Shown here: positions 1 to 11,707 of the stretch, in pieces
How the letters are laid out: the number at the start of each line of letters is the position of its first letter
Numbering within the stretch: the first letter of the stretch is position 1
Source of the DNA: Cerioporus squamosus
Taxonomy: Eukaryota; Basidiomycota; Agaricomycetes; Polyporales; Polyporaceae
Assembly: GCA_022592435.1 (NCBI GenBank)
Contig: JABYQS010000307.1
Span: 1-33,130, forward strand
Direction of reading: 5' to 3'
DNA length: 33,130 bases
Position numbers and translations under genes: made by a program
The notes under the pieces: generated by a model
Database searches by the model: none
What the model was told of the DNA's origin: nothing
The model's input: the letters and a program-made list of their open reading frames with translations, nothing else

Positions 1-774
1 GCCGTGATTCGGTCGGAGGTACGCCCGAGAGAGGGTACCGAATGCCGACTCGGAGATCCCAGCATGACATGGCGGCGGAGGGATGATGCCCGGTGTTCTA
101 GGAGGAGGCGGGAGAGCCCAGACGGTTCTGCCGCGACACGGAGGAGATCAGCAACTGGGTCCGAAGGCTGAGAGCCTCGTGGTGGTAGGAGATGGCGAGA
201 TGTCGGAGGGAGATGCGAGCCCGAACGGGGACGCGCTGCACGGGGACTGGCCAAGGCACCACAAGGCACACCCACGGCCACTCGCAGCCACTCGCCCGCC
301 AGATGCACGAAGCCCGCGCGCGAAGCGCCACAAAGTATGATTAGAGTGTGCAGCTCTTCCAGAAACGCCTTCTGCGCAGGCCAGGCAGCCGCGTGGATCG
401 AGATCCCCCCTCCCTGACAGCGTGCGCGCATTCGAAGCAGTCCCCCCGGCGTCCTCATGCAACCCGGTGTGAAACCTGACAGAACCAAGAAAATGTCCTG
501 TGATTGTCTGTGGAACTCTATGCGATGCGGGTACAGGAGCTACTCGACGGGGATATACAACACAGTCCGTAGAGATGGGGCAGGGAGCGACATACAGTCT
601 GAGACTAGGCTGAGCTATGTACAGTGCGAAAGCGATCGACAAGCATGCAGGGGGACGGACGATTAGATAGGGCTATATACAGTGATTATACGCACAAGCT
701 TTCTTTTGTGTGTATGGTGACGCATGCGGTACACCATAGCAGGCGGTGAGCGTCGTGCGAACGAGCGGCGCGCG
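1..774. other. Left-edge stretch, no supported gene
   Basis: I see no convincing gene here. Open frames on both strands lack splice-supported continuation or recognisable domains. On the minus strand an ATG near 64-76 in good context opens a short frame rich in Ser, Arg and Pro that runs off the left edge; it could be the first exon of a neighbouring gene but is too short to support. The part next to 775 is probably the 3' UTR of the MYND gene. Confidence 0.4.
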
Positions 775-1507
775 TCAGGTGTACGCGAGGAAATAAGCCG
801 AGAGCGCAGGGAGATCATTGGTCCCTGCGTCGGAATAGCCTTGGCGTCGAGATCCGTTGAACTTGAGCACCACAACAGGGCCGCACCAGGGCTTCGCCGC
901 TGCGCCGGACGTTATGCGATATATCGCGCGATTGACCGGCGAGCCGCGCTGCAACGATGTCGGACAGTACCAAATGTGGAGCGGGAAGCGCAGCGGCTCG
1001 CCGTTGAGGCCTTGTGTGAGAATGATCGTGTTCGGCACACTCTCCGTGAACCACTCTTGCACGAGCGGCGTCGGGCACATTCCTTGCGAGATTGTGCCCT
1101 GCGGCTGGCATTGCACTGTGGTAACGCGGACGCGGTCTGTCGGACAGAAAGTAGACGTCAGTGTTCACAGCCCGCAGCGTCCGAGCGCAGCCTAGAGCTC
1201 ACCTTCATGGGGCATGAAGAGCAGAGCAGAAACGGAGATGAGCTCTGCCTGGACTGGCGGGGGAGTCGCTATCATGTTCGGGTATTGGGTCTGCGGCATG
1301 TTAGTCGGAACACACTCGCGACGATGGCGGGGCCAGTCCTGCACGAGGGGAATGTATCAGCGAGTGGCAGGGAGTGGAGAACAGAGCTGGACGTGCGTTC
1401 TGAAGGTGGTCCGGGCTGCAGTACCATGCATTTTGGCAGCGACTGCACCACAGGGTGGTGGGCCGGCAGCAGATGGTGCAGGGATGTCTAATGAGTGGCG
1501 AAGACAT
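775..1507 (-). CDS. MYND-type zinc finger protein
   Basis: Three exons fit: 1507-1397, 1338-1203 and 1136-775, giving 202 residues. The N-terminus is a MYND finger: paired cysteines (CTIC, WCSRC, WYC) followed, across the first intron, by DWPRHRREC, which supplies the last His and Cys. MYND fingers bind Pro-rich partner peptides. The rest is a compact domain with NGEPLRFPLHIWYCPT and KPWCGPVVVLKFNGSRR, which I recognise as a conserved block of small basidiomycete MYND proteins; its function is unknown to me. The first intron has no GT donor that keeps the frame; a GC donor (1396-1395, GCACGT) joins HLQN to DWPR exactly. The second intron is an ordinary GTGAGC...CAG. The gene is divergent from the Y14 gene. 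The MYND call is firm, the biological role unassigned. Confidence 0.8.
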
Positions 1508-2268
1508 AGTATGAGTGAGTAGGGTAGGAAATTTAAAGGGTCAGAGGAAGCGAAGAAAGCGAAAGGACCGACGAGGATGACGAGCCATTTGGCGGAACCG
1601 GAGGTGCTCTTTTATTCGGAGGAACGAGCGCTGATGGCGCGTGGGACAAACCCGTTTCACTCGGTGTCGACGAGATCTAGAGGAGCATGAGATACGTAAA
1701 GAAACAGAATGGTTAAGGTACGAGACTGGGAGGATAAAATGCTCACTTGGAAACTTGCTTGATGAGGGCATGACACACATCATCGCCGTGGTACGCGGCC
1801 TGATCTGGTACCGGGATGGTGTGGTTTCCATTTCCATGTGTGTGAAACGGCAGATTCGGAGCGCGACACGCGGAGAGAAAAGAATATGCAGGATGTTACG
1901 AAAGCGGAAGACGCACCGAGTCAAGAGAGGGTGACTACGGAGCAAGCTTCGACTGTATGTGGCAAGGGAGTAATGTATCACGCGGAGGAAGCTAGAAGCA
2001 GTGCACGCTTTCGCCCGCTGCAGAGGTAGTGTGACACTCGAGGTGACATGGCAGCCTCGCAGACTCCGAGGTGCGTCTTCCTGGCCATCTGCCTCCACGG
2101 AGTACTGCCATCGTCGTCGCTGCCAGAGTGTCGCGTCCAGCGCCTCCGCTGCCTCTCCCCGGCAGCTCCCGGTCCCCGGACAGCCCAATCCGGCAGTCCA
2201 GCGCCTGTGCCCACGACGCGTCCCCAGCACACAGCGGCGAGCAACCTCTCCGCCACCGATCATCCACC
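1508..2268. promoter_or_regulatory. Divergent intergenic region between MYND and Y14 genes
   Basis: About 760 bases separate the two start codons, which point away from each other. The stretch should hold both promoters and 5' UTRs. Open frames occur on both strands, but none shows a domain or codon pattern that I trust. The last 250 bases before the Y14 start are C-rich with many CNCC/CTCC runs, typical of fungal 5' leaders. I see no clear TATA box. Confidence 0.4.
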
Positions 2269-2972
2269 ATGTCCGACGATGGTATGAACATTGACGACGG
2301 TATGCTCGCGTCGCTCTCTGGCACCGTGTATGCGGCTAACGTCCCCGCGAGCAGGAGGCGTCGTCCGCAGGAAGGGACGCGGCTTCCAGAGCTCGGCCGG
2401 TGCGTCCCTCCCAGCATTTTCTTCCGGCCCACCGCTGACGTGTCCGCAGGCAACGAGAGTGCTGTCACCTCGGAACAGGTGTTCGACCGCGTAGAGTCTA
2501 CTGCAGAGACGAGGGCCGCGCGATGTGAGTCTTCCGGCACCATCACCCATACATTCCCCTAACCGCGTCGCAGCTGTCGAGGGGTGGATCGTGCTCGTGA
2601 CGAACGTCCACGAAGAGGCGACGGAGGAGGACGTGATGGACAAGTTTGCAGAGTACGGCGAGATCAAAAACCTGCACCTCAACCTTGACAGGCGGACTGG
2701 CTACGTCAAGGTGCGCCCGTTCCTGCCTCATCCCCGTACACATGAGCTGATGCTCGAAACCCCGCTTCAAGGGCTACGCTCTCGTGGAGTATGAGACGAT
2801 GGCGGAGGCACAGGCAGCCATTGACGGCGCGTCGGGCTCGACTCTGTTGGAGCAGACCTTGCAGTGCGACTTTGCGTTTGTGAGACCACCGCCCGCGGGT
2901 CCGAAGAAGGGTCGCGGTCGCGAAGGCCGTGGGCGGAGTGCGAGCCCATCGCGGCGACGTGGAGGAGAGTAA
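2269..2972 (+). CDS. RBM8A: Exon junction complex protein Y14 (RBM8A)
   Basis: Five exons (2269-2299, 2355-2399, 2450-2524, 2574-2710, 2772-2972) give 162 residues, the usual Y14 size. The order is diagnostic: an acidic start ([11 protein letters not shown]), the basic RRKGRGF segment, a linker, then one RRM beginning [16 protein letters not shown], with RNP2 (IVLVTNV) and RNP1 ([12 protein letters not shown]), and an Arg/Gly/Ser tail ([20 protein letters not shown]). In animals Y14 pairs with Magoh in the exon junction complex that marks spliced mRNAs in the nucleus and influences export, localisation and decay. The fourth intron ends in AAG rather than CAG, but the join [12 protein letters not shown] is exact. 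The start ATG follows a CACC context. I see no lesion. Confidence 0.93.
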
Positions 2973-3334
2973 AACTGCAGGACACGCACTCACAATCTGC
3001 TCATGCTCTGTCCTGTCCGAACTCTCGTGGATTTCGTTTTGTCTGTACTCTGCTGTGACCTTGAATTTTATATTTGTACACTATCCCGTGCTCGCGTAGT
3101 TGTGTGCATCTCCCCGCAGTCCTTGGTGCATCCCCGGCAGGCCTGCATGCAACTCCCCGCAGGCTGCCTGCAGGATCTCGCAGCCTCTCGCAATTGAGCT
3201 CGAGTTGGCGATTCTGCTGCTGCAGATTGGCGCCTCACGTGCGAAAGGGGTCTGACGCGCACGAGAACGCGCCTCTTGCCCACCGACTTCGTTGTCTGCC
3301 ACAACCCCTTCCTGCGCGTGCACTCTCACTCCCG

Positions 3335-4574
3335 ATGGCCAAAGCAACGACACGCAAGGTCGACGCCTCTGGCTCGGAAAGCGAGTCGGAACACCCGAAG
3401 TCCGCGAAACGAGGCGCCGCGGTCAAGAACAACACCAAAGAACACGACGCGTCCGGGGAGCAAGAGGAGAACGGGGCGGGCGACGATGACGACGACGACG
3501 AAGACGAGGAGGAGTACGAGATTGAGGCCATCCTGGAGGCCAAAAACGGCTCATTTCCCAACGTGCGTACGCGTTATCCACGGAAGCACGCGAGGGGCGC
3601 ATTGCTGACCGCGTACTGACGTGTCAACAGGGACGGACGGGCTACCTCGTCAAGTGGAAGGGCTACGGCGAGGAGCACAACAGCTGGGTGGACGAGCTGG
3701 ACGCACAGTGAGTGCTCTGGACAGTACTCGGACCGCGTCTGGACGCGTATTGACTGCCACTCCCGCATTCTTGCGCCTCTCCTGCGCCGACTGCCCTTCA
3801 TCACACTGTGGCGTGCGTGCTGCAACCGGCCAGAGGCGCGAAGGAGCTCATAGAGGAGTTCTGGAAGAACAACAGTAAGAAGGCGGCAGCACGCAAGTCG
3901 GACGCAAAGCCGAAGCCCACGCCGAAGCCACGCAAGTCGACTGCGAGGGCAACCACGCAGGAGTCCGAGCTTGAGGAAGTCGCACCACCGCCGGCGAAGA
4001 AGCGCGGCCGGCCATCGAAGGCCTCTGCCCGCTCCCCGTCAGAGGAGCAGGAGCAGGAAGAGGAGGCCCCGAAGAAGAAGCCTCGCAAGGGCACGAACGC
4101 ACCCAAGAGCGCGAGCGCAAAGCGGGCTGCGGCCCGCTTGGAGGACAGCGACCAGGACGAGGACGAGCGCATCTACACGGACATGTCGAAGTGGAAGGAC
4201 GCCACATCGTGGGAGCACCTGGTCGAGTGCATCGACACCGTCGAGCGCACGGAGGACAACGAGCTCATCGTCTACTTCACCCTGTATGTCTGCGGTCCCT
4301 GGACCTGTGTCGCACTCTTGCGCGCTCCGATTCCTGTTCCACGCATGCACTGACGGCGACTACATCTGTTTGATTTTGCAGGAAACACGGGAAGGGACAT
4401 GGAAAGGAGACCACTGAAGTCTGCAAGAGGAAGATGCCGAACTTGGTGCGTCGTCGCCTTCCCCGGCAGCGTTATACCGACATAATTACTCATGCCACTC
4501 TGCGCCAGCTTATTGACTTCTACCAGAGCAATCTCCGATGGAAGCCGAGCGACGAGAATGCCATGGAGGAGTGA
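3335..4574 (+). CDS. HP1-type chromodomain and chromoshadow protein
   Basis: Five exons (3335-3562, 3631-3707, about 3834-4283, 4382-4445, 4509-4574) give about 294 residues. An acidic N-terminus with an Asp/Glu run leads into a chromodomain at about residues 60-112 (YEIEAILEAK, GYLVKWKGYGEEHNSW). Tyr61, Trp85 and Tyr88 sit where the methyl-lysine aromatic cage is expected. A long basic linker with Pro/Lys repeats and an AT-hook-like KKRGRPSK follows, then a C-terminal chromoshadow domain (WEHLVECIDTVERTEDNELI to LIDFYQSNLRW). HP1 proteins bind H3K9-methylated nucleosomes and dimerise through the shadow domain to build heterochromatin. The linker is longer than in animal HP1. All splice sites are GT-AG. 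The family call is firm; which fungal paralogue it is cannot be told. Confidence 0.92.
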
Positions 4575-5408
4575 GGCAAATCCACCGTGTGACCGGCCCT
4601 GCCTGCCGCCTTCGTCGTCTCTATGCCTGCTGTCGTTTTTGCGTGCCTCAACTTCCCACTCTCCGGTTTCGCCGAAAAAATATTTGCCTTCACGTTTTCT
4701 GTACCGCTTTCCTGTACACATTGAAGTCTTTGCCACTGTACCTGCTGTCCTTCTAGTATGCTCCTCGCCTTGAGTGCTTCATGTCCTCGTAGCTCTAGAT
4801 AGAGCCTATATCTTGCTCTGTTAATATGTAATGCGTGACATGGGCAATGGACATGGCTTCTTGGTCTGTGAGTCTCTCCGACTGGTGCATTGTAAGCTTC
4901 CAAAAGACCATGTCATTCTCTTGCACCTTACTGTTTGTGGACGACGTAACGTCGGAGTGAATGCAAACAATGCGAGACATCGTTGACAGCTCATACTAAT
5001 CATAACATGATGCTACCATAACTGAGGGGATCGTGTGTTGCGCGAAGAGCGGGGTGGGGGTGCGTAGGGTAGATGAAGGGAAACTAGGTGCTGTGATGCA
5101 AGATATCGATACTCTGAACAATGGGGATGCCGTCCGAGCTAAACCCACGGCAGCCTGCCAATAAATAACGCCACGGACACGAACACTCGGAAGCAGGGCA
5201 GTATAACGGATAGATCGAGGGTCGAATAGAGTCCACAGGACCCGCAGACAGTGGACGCGCAACGACTGTATCGCCGTGGGCGCGCACCAAGCAGGTAAGG
5301 CTCGGGTCATGGCCGGAGCATAGTGCAATTCACGATCGCCACGACCTGGGGGCTGGCAGGCAGCAGGCATCCAAAGCGCCGCCGGCCGGGACCAAGACCA
5401 CCCGAGAC
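4575..5408. other. Convergent 3' intergenic stretch
   Basis: The stretch lies between the ends of the HP1 gene (+) and the membrane-protein gene (-), so it holds two 3' UTRs. Short open frames on either strand show no domain. T-rich tracts just after 4620 fit a 3' UTR. I see nothing else in it. Confidence 0.5.
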
Positions 5409-8400
5409 TTACAGCTCCTCGTGCGACGGGGAGGTAGACGTCTCCTCGGCTGCAACCGCGTCCTTCAAGCTCTGAGCCACAGCGTCAGCGTCCTTGACCT
5501 TCTCAGGCTCGTCGGGCGATGACGTCTTCTGAGCGTCGAGCTCGGCGACACGGTTGAGAGCAGCCTCGACCTCCTCCTTCCCGCGTCCGATCACGACCCC
5601 CTCAGGAACACCGGCATCAGCGGGGGACTCCGTCTGTTCTGGCTCCTCGATGGGTAGGATCGAGGCAGACCCGTCCTCGTCATCGGCCTCTTCCTCAGGG
5701 GTGCCGAAAGCGCGAGCACCGCTGCGCTTGATTGTCCTCAGACGTGCGTTGAAACCATGAATAACGTCCTCGACCTCGTCCTGGAGCTCCTTGATCGCAG
5801 GACCGACAGGGTTAATGGGCGGCGACGGATGGGTGCCGTCCTGAATGCTCTGGGCATGGCGGGTGAAGTTGTCGCTCCCTGGAAGGCGGGAAAACATCAG
5901 TGAAATGTCGCAGTCATCAGCTTCTGTGGTAGACTTACTGCGGATGAGGTCGTGGTAGCGTTGCCAGTCGTTGTACGTTACATCGTCGAGGTACGCATAG
6001 TCAAGACCGATGTCAGCCTGTGCGTGCTCGGCCAGGTCCTTCACGGCCTTGGTAACCTTCTCGACCTGGAGACACCGCGAGAATCGGATGAGTGACATGC
6101 GAATGGCAATGCAATATCAGATACATACCTCAGCAAGTTCCTGGTCGAGTATTCCCCCGTACCAGCCGTTAACGACAGCCTCGGTCTGGCGGAGACGGTC
6201 CTGGAACTTCTCCTCAACCTTGTTGATGACACGGTCCCAGTACGCCTTCTTCTCCTCCAGCTTCCGGTTCTCCTTCTGGAGGTTGTTCATGTACTTCTCC
6301 GCGCCACGCAAGAACTTCTCGGCATCCGCAACGAGATTTTCGATCTCTTGTTGTATCTCCGTATTCTCCTTGAGGTCCGTGACGGCCGCCTTGCGGATGG
6401 CCACCAGCGCCTTCCGAAGGGCCTTCCTGCTGCTGGCCACAAGGTCCTCAACCTTCTTCTCCCACTCCGTGTGACGCCTGTCGATATCCGCCCGGTCCTT
6501 TGCCGTCTTTTCCCGACGGGCACGTAGACGCTCCTCGCGCTCCTGCTCCGACTCCGTGTCCGTAACCGGAGTCTCCAGCTGCTCGGGCTCTGAAAGCAGG
6601 TCGTCCGACAGACCAAGCTCAGCCTTGAACTCCTCCAGATCGGGATCTGAGAGGATGTCGAGGGGATCATGTTCTGCCGCCGCCTCTTCATTGCCCGAGG
6701 CGACGATCGAGGGGACAGCGTCGGAGACTTTTGGAACCCGAGCGACTGCAGATTGCGTGACCGTGACAGAACCGACCTCGATGGCAGACGAGGGAATAAG
6801 ATTGTCGGGAGAAGCGACCGCGGATGACACAGCGGATCCAGCCAGACTCGCCGCGTCAGAAACTGCGGCGGAGACACCTTCAGCCACGCTCGAGGCGGCC
6901 GATGGGATTGCCTCAGCGCTCGACACAGACGCGCTGACAGCGGATTCCGCGGCAGCGGCCAACGAAGAAGCGGGGGATACCACGGCGTCGCTAGCGGCTG
7001 AGAAGACAGAGGAGATGGACGACGGTACAGCTGATGATGCCGTGGAGAGGGTGGATTTCAGAGCATCCGACGCGCTGGACGCAACGGACGACATGCTCTC
7101 GGCTGCCTCTGCAACCGACGACTTGACCACATCGGTGCTTTGCGCAACAGGTGGTACCACGGAACTTGACACCGCCTCAAGGATACTAGTAGCCTGGTCG
7201 CTGGCGACGGCCGCGGAGCTAGAAATAGCGGATGATCCAGAAACCGCCGAGGAGACGACGGATGACAAGGTGGATGAGAACTTGACAGACGCTTGGGATA
7301 TACCGGAAGAGGCCTTGGATAGTTGCGACGAGGCAGAGCTTCGGAGTTGAGATGCAGACGGTGCCTGCGGCTTGCCACTCATCTCCTTCACATGCTCCCA
7401 TATTTTCTGGACATGTGGGTCGACGAACTGCCGCCGCTGTTCGCCCAGGATAGCCGCGACCTGCGCGAGAACGACCTTGACCTTCTCCCACAGCGGCCGA
7501 GCGTACGGCCGGGCAACCTGATAGCCTTGATACGTCTTCTCGGCGGCAAAGGCGACGTAGGGGCGTGCCTTGCGTTGCAACTGATACAGCGTGGAGGCAG
7601 TTCGGCGCACGTACGGTGCTAAGACGCGTTCGTACTCCTGCTCAACCCGAGACCGATAGGGGGCTGCTTGGGCCTCAAGCTTCATCAGCTGCGGCACGGC
7701 ATACTTGAAGTAGAGAGGTACGACGCGCTTGTTCCACTGGGGAACTACGCGGGTGTCGAACTCCTTATGCACCCGGGCGGCGATCGGCTTAGCGGTGCGA
7801 ACGGCATAGTCGGCGTATGGCTTTGCCTTTTCCACGTAAGGCACTACCGAAGGATGGGCGAGGGCCTGCTGGATTGGTGGAAGGATGTAAGGCTCAATCA
7901 CGAGCCGACGGTACTCCGAAAGACCGCGGCAGACGGGCGACTTCAGCTGCTCATCCTGTGGACAGACCGATAGGGTGTAGATGGTAAACCACAGCAGGAG
8001 AGCGCGGAACAGCAGTTCCATAAAGCCCGATGAGCCGCCGCTAGATTTCTTCTGCAGCACATCAGTAAACTCGGAATATCGTGGGAGGTGAGAGGTTCAA
8101 GTACCTTTCCACTCTTCTTCGTCTTCTGTTTCCCCTTCGCTTTCGGGGCTTTTGAGCCAGCGCCGGCCTGAAAATTGCACAACAAGCGTCAGTAAACATT
8201 TCGGACAGCCATGATTACATATGAGGAGGTCTCGCGCGTCGCAGCATCCACACGGCCGCCATGGTCATCCACACAACCACACCGCTTATAATTCTCGTCC
8301 GCAAGAGCTGCGGGGGGCGCTCCGTGGGTCGAGCGGAAGACATGTGCATGCGCACACGATTCGTTCAGCACGGTGCCTCCACGACAAAGGGCGTTCATCA

Positions 8401-8769
8401 TGATTCGCAGCGATTTGCCGCTGAACGCAGCAGAGACTGTACACAAGCAGCCGTTCCGCCACCTTCTCAAGCAGATGCGCCACCACAGGTTATAGAAGAC
8501 AGAGCAATGAAGCCACCTCGCGACTTGGCGGACCATAGCACACGCGGTCAGACCATACATTGAAAGGCGGTACTCACGGCTTTGTCTACATCCACTCCAC
8601 CTGCATTCGAGGAGACATCATGGGTTCCACCGTTCACAAGTGGGCTCGACTTGCTGGGGACAGTCTGTGCTTCTGGGTTGGCATTCTTGGCCAGGCGGGG
8701 TATCGGCTGTGCAGAATGGGTGCGGGAGGCAGCGACGGGCGGGGCAGGAGTGCGTCGTGTGACGACCAT
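5409..8769 (-). CDS. Large Ser/Ala-rich single-pass membrane protein with coiled-coil C-terminal part
   Basis: Five exons fit: 8769-8578, 8167-8105, 8051-6129, 6065-5939 and 5878-5409, giving about 924 residues. The order is: a basic, low-complexity N-terminus; a short Lys-rich patch (KAKGKQKTKKSGK); one strong hydrophobic segment at about residues 96-115 (FMELLFRALLLWFTIYTLSV); a helical stretch with recurring Pro-Tyr units (KAKPYADYAV, QAAPYRSRVEQEY, RKARPYVAFA, VARPYARPLW); about 250 residues very rich in Ser, Ala and Val; then charged coiled-coil sequence with GWYGGILDQELAEV near its end, and an acidic tail. I recognise no catalytic domain. The Pro-Tyr segment resembles amphipathic lipid-surface repeats, which is only a resemblance. 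It shares a 243-base divergent promoter with the next gene. Confidence 0.75.
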
Positions 8770-9012
8770 GGTGGTGGTTAGAACGCAAGTGCACCAGGCA
8801 GACTATATGCGCGATTGCGAAAGCAGACGACTACAGTAGAGTACTAGAGAGCGAGGGGCATGTGGAGAGAACGGCGGCGGACGTCGAGGTTGGCAGTCAA
8901 GTGGTTGGAGGCGCGTAGGCGCCGCGAGACGTGTAATGTGTTTGCATCAGTTTGGCGCTGCGCGTCGTCATCGACACCGGCACCGACCTCACCTCTCCGC
9001 TCGACGCCCACC

Positions 9013-11033
9013 ATGGTCTCCTCATCGCGCAAACCGTTGACCACGTACGCTCGTCGTCGCTCGCGTCGCCGGGAATCCAACCACGACGATGGGACCAAGT
9101 CCTCTCCCCTGCGCCCCGTCAGTCCGGCCAGAGACGATGTATCGTTTGCCGTGATGGCGAGCAGGATGAACAAACGCGCTCGCTTGGTCTCACGCTCTAT
9201 ACCTTCCGACAGTGGCAGCATCAAGGACGTCGATGGAGGTAGAGAGGACCGTCCGTCCAAGAGACAGAAGGGTCCTCCTGCTCATAACGGCGAGAGTACG
9301 TCGAGAGGCGACTATATGCGCGAAGATCTGCCGCCTGCGACGTCTCAAGCATCGCAGTGGTGCACTCCCCGTGTCTCGATGCCTTCTGAACAGTCTATGG
9401 TGCCTTCTTCTGGCTCGCGGCTCCCTCCATCCTCTGATCGGCTCTCTCCCTTGCCCTTCGTTCGCCGGATGCTATCTCGTACTAGCTCGCGCAACCTCAA
9501 GGAGAACGCTATCCACGGCGGACCTCGTTCCCTCGCGTCGCCCTTCAGTAGCAGGCCTGGTTCTCGTGCTCCGTCTCCCGACAAGACTAATCGAGCCATC
9601 AAGCGGCGACCAATCCACCACACGAAGTCTCGGACGCTCTCCCAATCTGGAGCACTGCGTGAGAAGTTCGTGGATCCGAACATCGCGATCCAAGGAGCCG
9701 CCATGGGCACTCAGTACTTACCGGCAACATCTTGTGCCGTGGACAGTCTTGCTTGCGCGAAAGGAACTGCTACCGCGCACAACCGCTCCAACTCTACCCC
9801 CTCGCTCAAGCCCGTCCTGGACCACATGACATCAGAACCTTGGCTAGTCGCCTCAAAGTCACTGGCTCACTCACAGGGGGTCTCCGACTCTGTCATCGAA
9901 GGGGACCAAGAAGACATGGCCCTCGACCACATGTCTTTTTTCGTGGACGCCCCGCTGCAGATATCCACTCCGCCGCGCCGACGACGGAGCGCGACAGTAG
10001 GCGTTTGGGCTCATGGTCTTATGCCGCAGCTCGACGCAGATCCGCCTCTCCCCGTCCGCAGTTTTCGCTATGACAGCGACGTGGACATGTCTGACAGCAG
10101 TCTCCCTGGTTCTCCGTCGGACTCTTCCTCAAGCCGAGCCAAGCCGCCTCGTCGACGCCGTCGGACAATCGTTCACCTGCCTAGTGACAGTCTTTTCTCC
10201 TCGTCCATGGACTTCTCAGCACTGATGTCCGAGACTGAGCGGATCCCTCGCCCTCCTGCCTCCGAAGGGTCTCGCTCGCCCGCCGACGAACCGCCGACGG
10301 GAGATCTTGAACTAGCTCCCGCTTTCTCACTGAACAGCTCGCCAGTACAGTCGATGCGCAGTGGAGTCTTCGGTCGTCATTCCTCGAAGCTTTCCCTCAG
10401 TAATCATGGTCCGACTTCTTCTGTCTCAATGACCTCCCAGCCTGATGCACCGCCTACGTCTCCAAGCTCCGGTACTCCCGCCGAGGCTAGCCCAGATCCA
10501 GAAGGTGACGAGCTCTTGGATCTATTCTCGGTTCTTGGTCTCGATGGTATGTGCCAGGCCCCATTTGACATTCCCCTCGCCCGCAGTCCAACCCTCCGAT
10601 GAACCGGAAGAAATTTATCTGACACGCTTCGTTTGCAGAGGATGAAGAGAAATGGAGCACCCCTGGCGACCCCGACGACTCTGGCGTGGCTTTCTCTATG
10701 TCACGCTCACGCTCTCACGAATCAAACTTAAGCTCAAGCTCTACGAAGGCCACCCGTATCCGGCGCAAGCGTGGTGACACAATCCGGGCCTCCGACTACC
10801 CGAAAGCTCCCGGTTCGTCGATTTCCTTCGACTCTGCATCTGCTGTCGGTGTCGGGCTCCCTGCTACTCGACGCACTCGCTCTGGTACTGTGACTCAAGC
10901 GAACACCGCGGGCGCGAAGAGGAAGTACGAAGGTCGGCCTACCATCAAGATGCGGACGAACACGGAACCTCTCCGGGCTGACGAGAACGAGGATGACGAG
11001 CTGCTATTGAAGGACGGCGATATAATTGAGTAA
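9013..11033 (+). CDS. Basic Ser/Pro-rich protein of unknown function, probably nuclear
   Basis: Two exons (9013-10546, 10639-11033) give about 642 residues. The ATG has a textbook context (CCACCATGG), and the frame stays open for 1.5 kb before a GTATGT donor; the second exon resumes in frame after TTTGCAG. I recognise no domain. The protein is mostly disordered in character, rich in Ser, Pro and Arg, with several basic clusters that could be nuclear localisation signals (YARRRSRRRES, PSKRQKGP, PPRRRRRTIVHLPSD, RIRRKRGDT). A better-ordered C-terminal part includes LFSVLGLD, DEEKWSTPGDPDDSG and KRKYEGRPTIKMRTN, followed by an acidic end. Many SP/TP sites suggest phosphoregulation, which is inference. 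It is divergent from the membrane-protein gene. Confidence 0.75.
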
Positions 11034-11707
11034 AATGTCTACGGGATGTCGTAAGTGTGCATCTTGTTCGTGGTCCGTGGTGCTCACCGGTGGCTGTTGG
11101 TGTCTCGTGCAGAACGCTGTAGCGGTCTATGGAAAATCACGTCCGGGTCTTCTTGGTCCCCGGTTCGTCTCTTGCCGCTGCTCGTTTTTCTTTGCGTTTT
11201 GGTTTTGTGTCTGCACCGTGTTGTCCCCGCTGTTCTTTGTTTGATTTCGTGTCTGCATTTCGCTGTCCTTTCTCATGTGTTACGTGCATCATGGCCCACT
11301 TTGCAATTGTATACGTGCCTCGTTGAAGCAAATATACCCTCTTCTGTACACCACCGTATCGGTGTTGGTTGCAAGGTGCTGTCGATTACGTGCATATACG
11401 AGCATTACCTGGCTCGAAGCTTGGCGCACAGCGATAGACCGTCATACTTATCGGTCTACTGCAGAAGCTCTGCTGGTGCATAGCTACGTACATACCGTTT
11501 CCTGTGTCCCCGCAGAATAAGCGGAGACTGCACCTCCTGCCTGTGTCTGTGAGGGTTAGGGTTTGCCGATCACCCCGTGACCAGTCTTTTCGGCGAGCGC
11601 CTCCAACGCGCCATCCTGCACAAGAACCACCACCATCACCAGGTCTTTCATGCAATAACTCCTCCATTTGAGTCTCAATTTCATACTCTTACAGGGATAC
11701 GCGCTGC
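11034..11707. other. Intergenic: 3' UTR and sirtuin upstream region
   Basis: The first 300 bases are T- and TG-rich, as expected for a 3' UTR. The remainder should hold the sirtuin promoter and leader. A TTACAGG shortly before the sirtuin ATG could end a leader intron. I see no gene here. Confidence 0.45.

Noticed and set aside
148..642. 164-codon minus-strand open frame at the left edge
   Set aside because: No domain and no splice-supported extension; Ser/Arg/Cys-rich composition is typical of a chance frame in GC-rich DNA.
724..1491. 255-codon plus-strand open frame
   Set aside because: It is antisense to the MYND gene, whose domain and splice sites are clear; the plus frame has no domain.
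1541..2263. 240-codon minus-strand open frame
   Set aside because: No recognisable domain, poor codon character, and it overlaps the 5' leader of the Y14 gene.
3471..3515. GAC/GAG-rich tract as a possible microsatellite
   Set aside because: It encodes the acidic Asp/Glu run of the HP1-like protein and needs no separate explanation.
6556..7350. 264-codon plus-strand open frame
   Set aside because: It is the mirror of the Ser/Ala-rich tract of the minus-strand membrane gene; such repeats give long antisense frames by composition.
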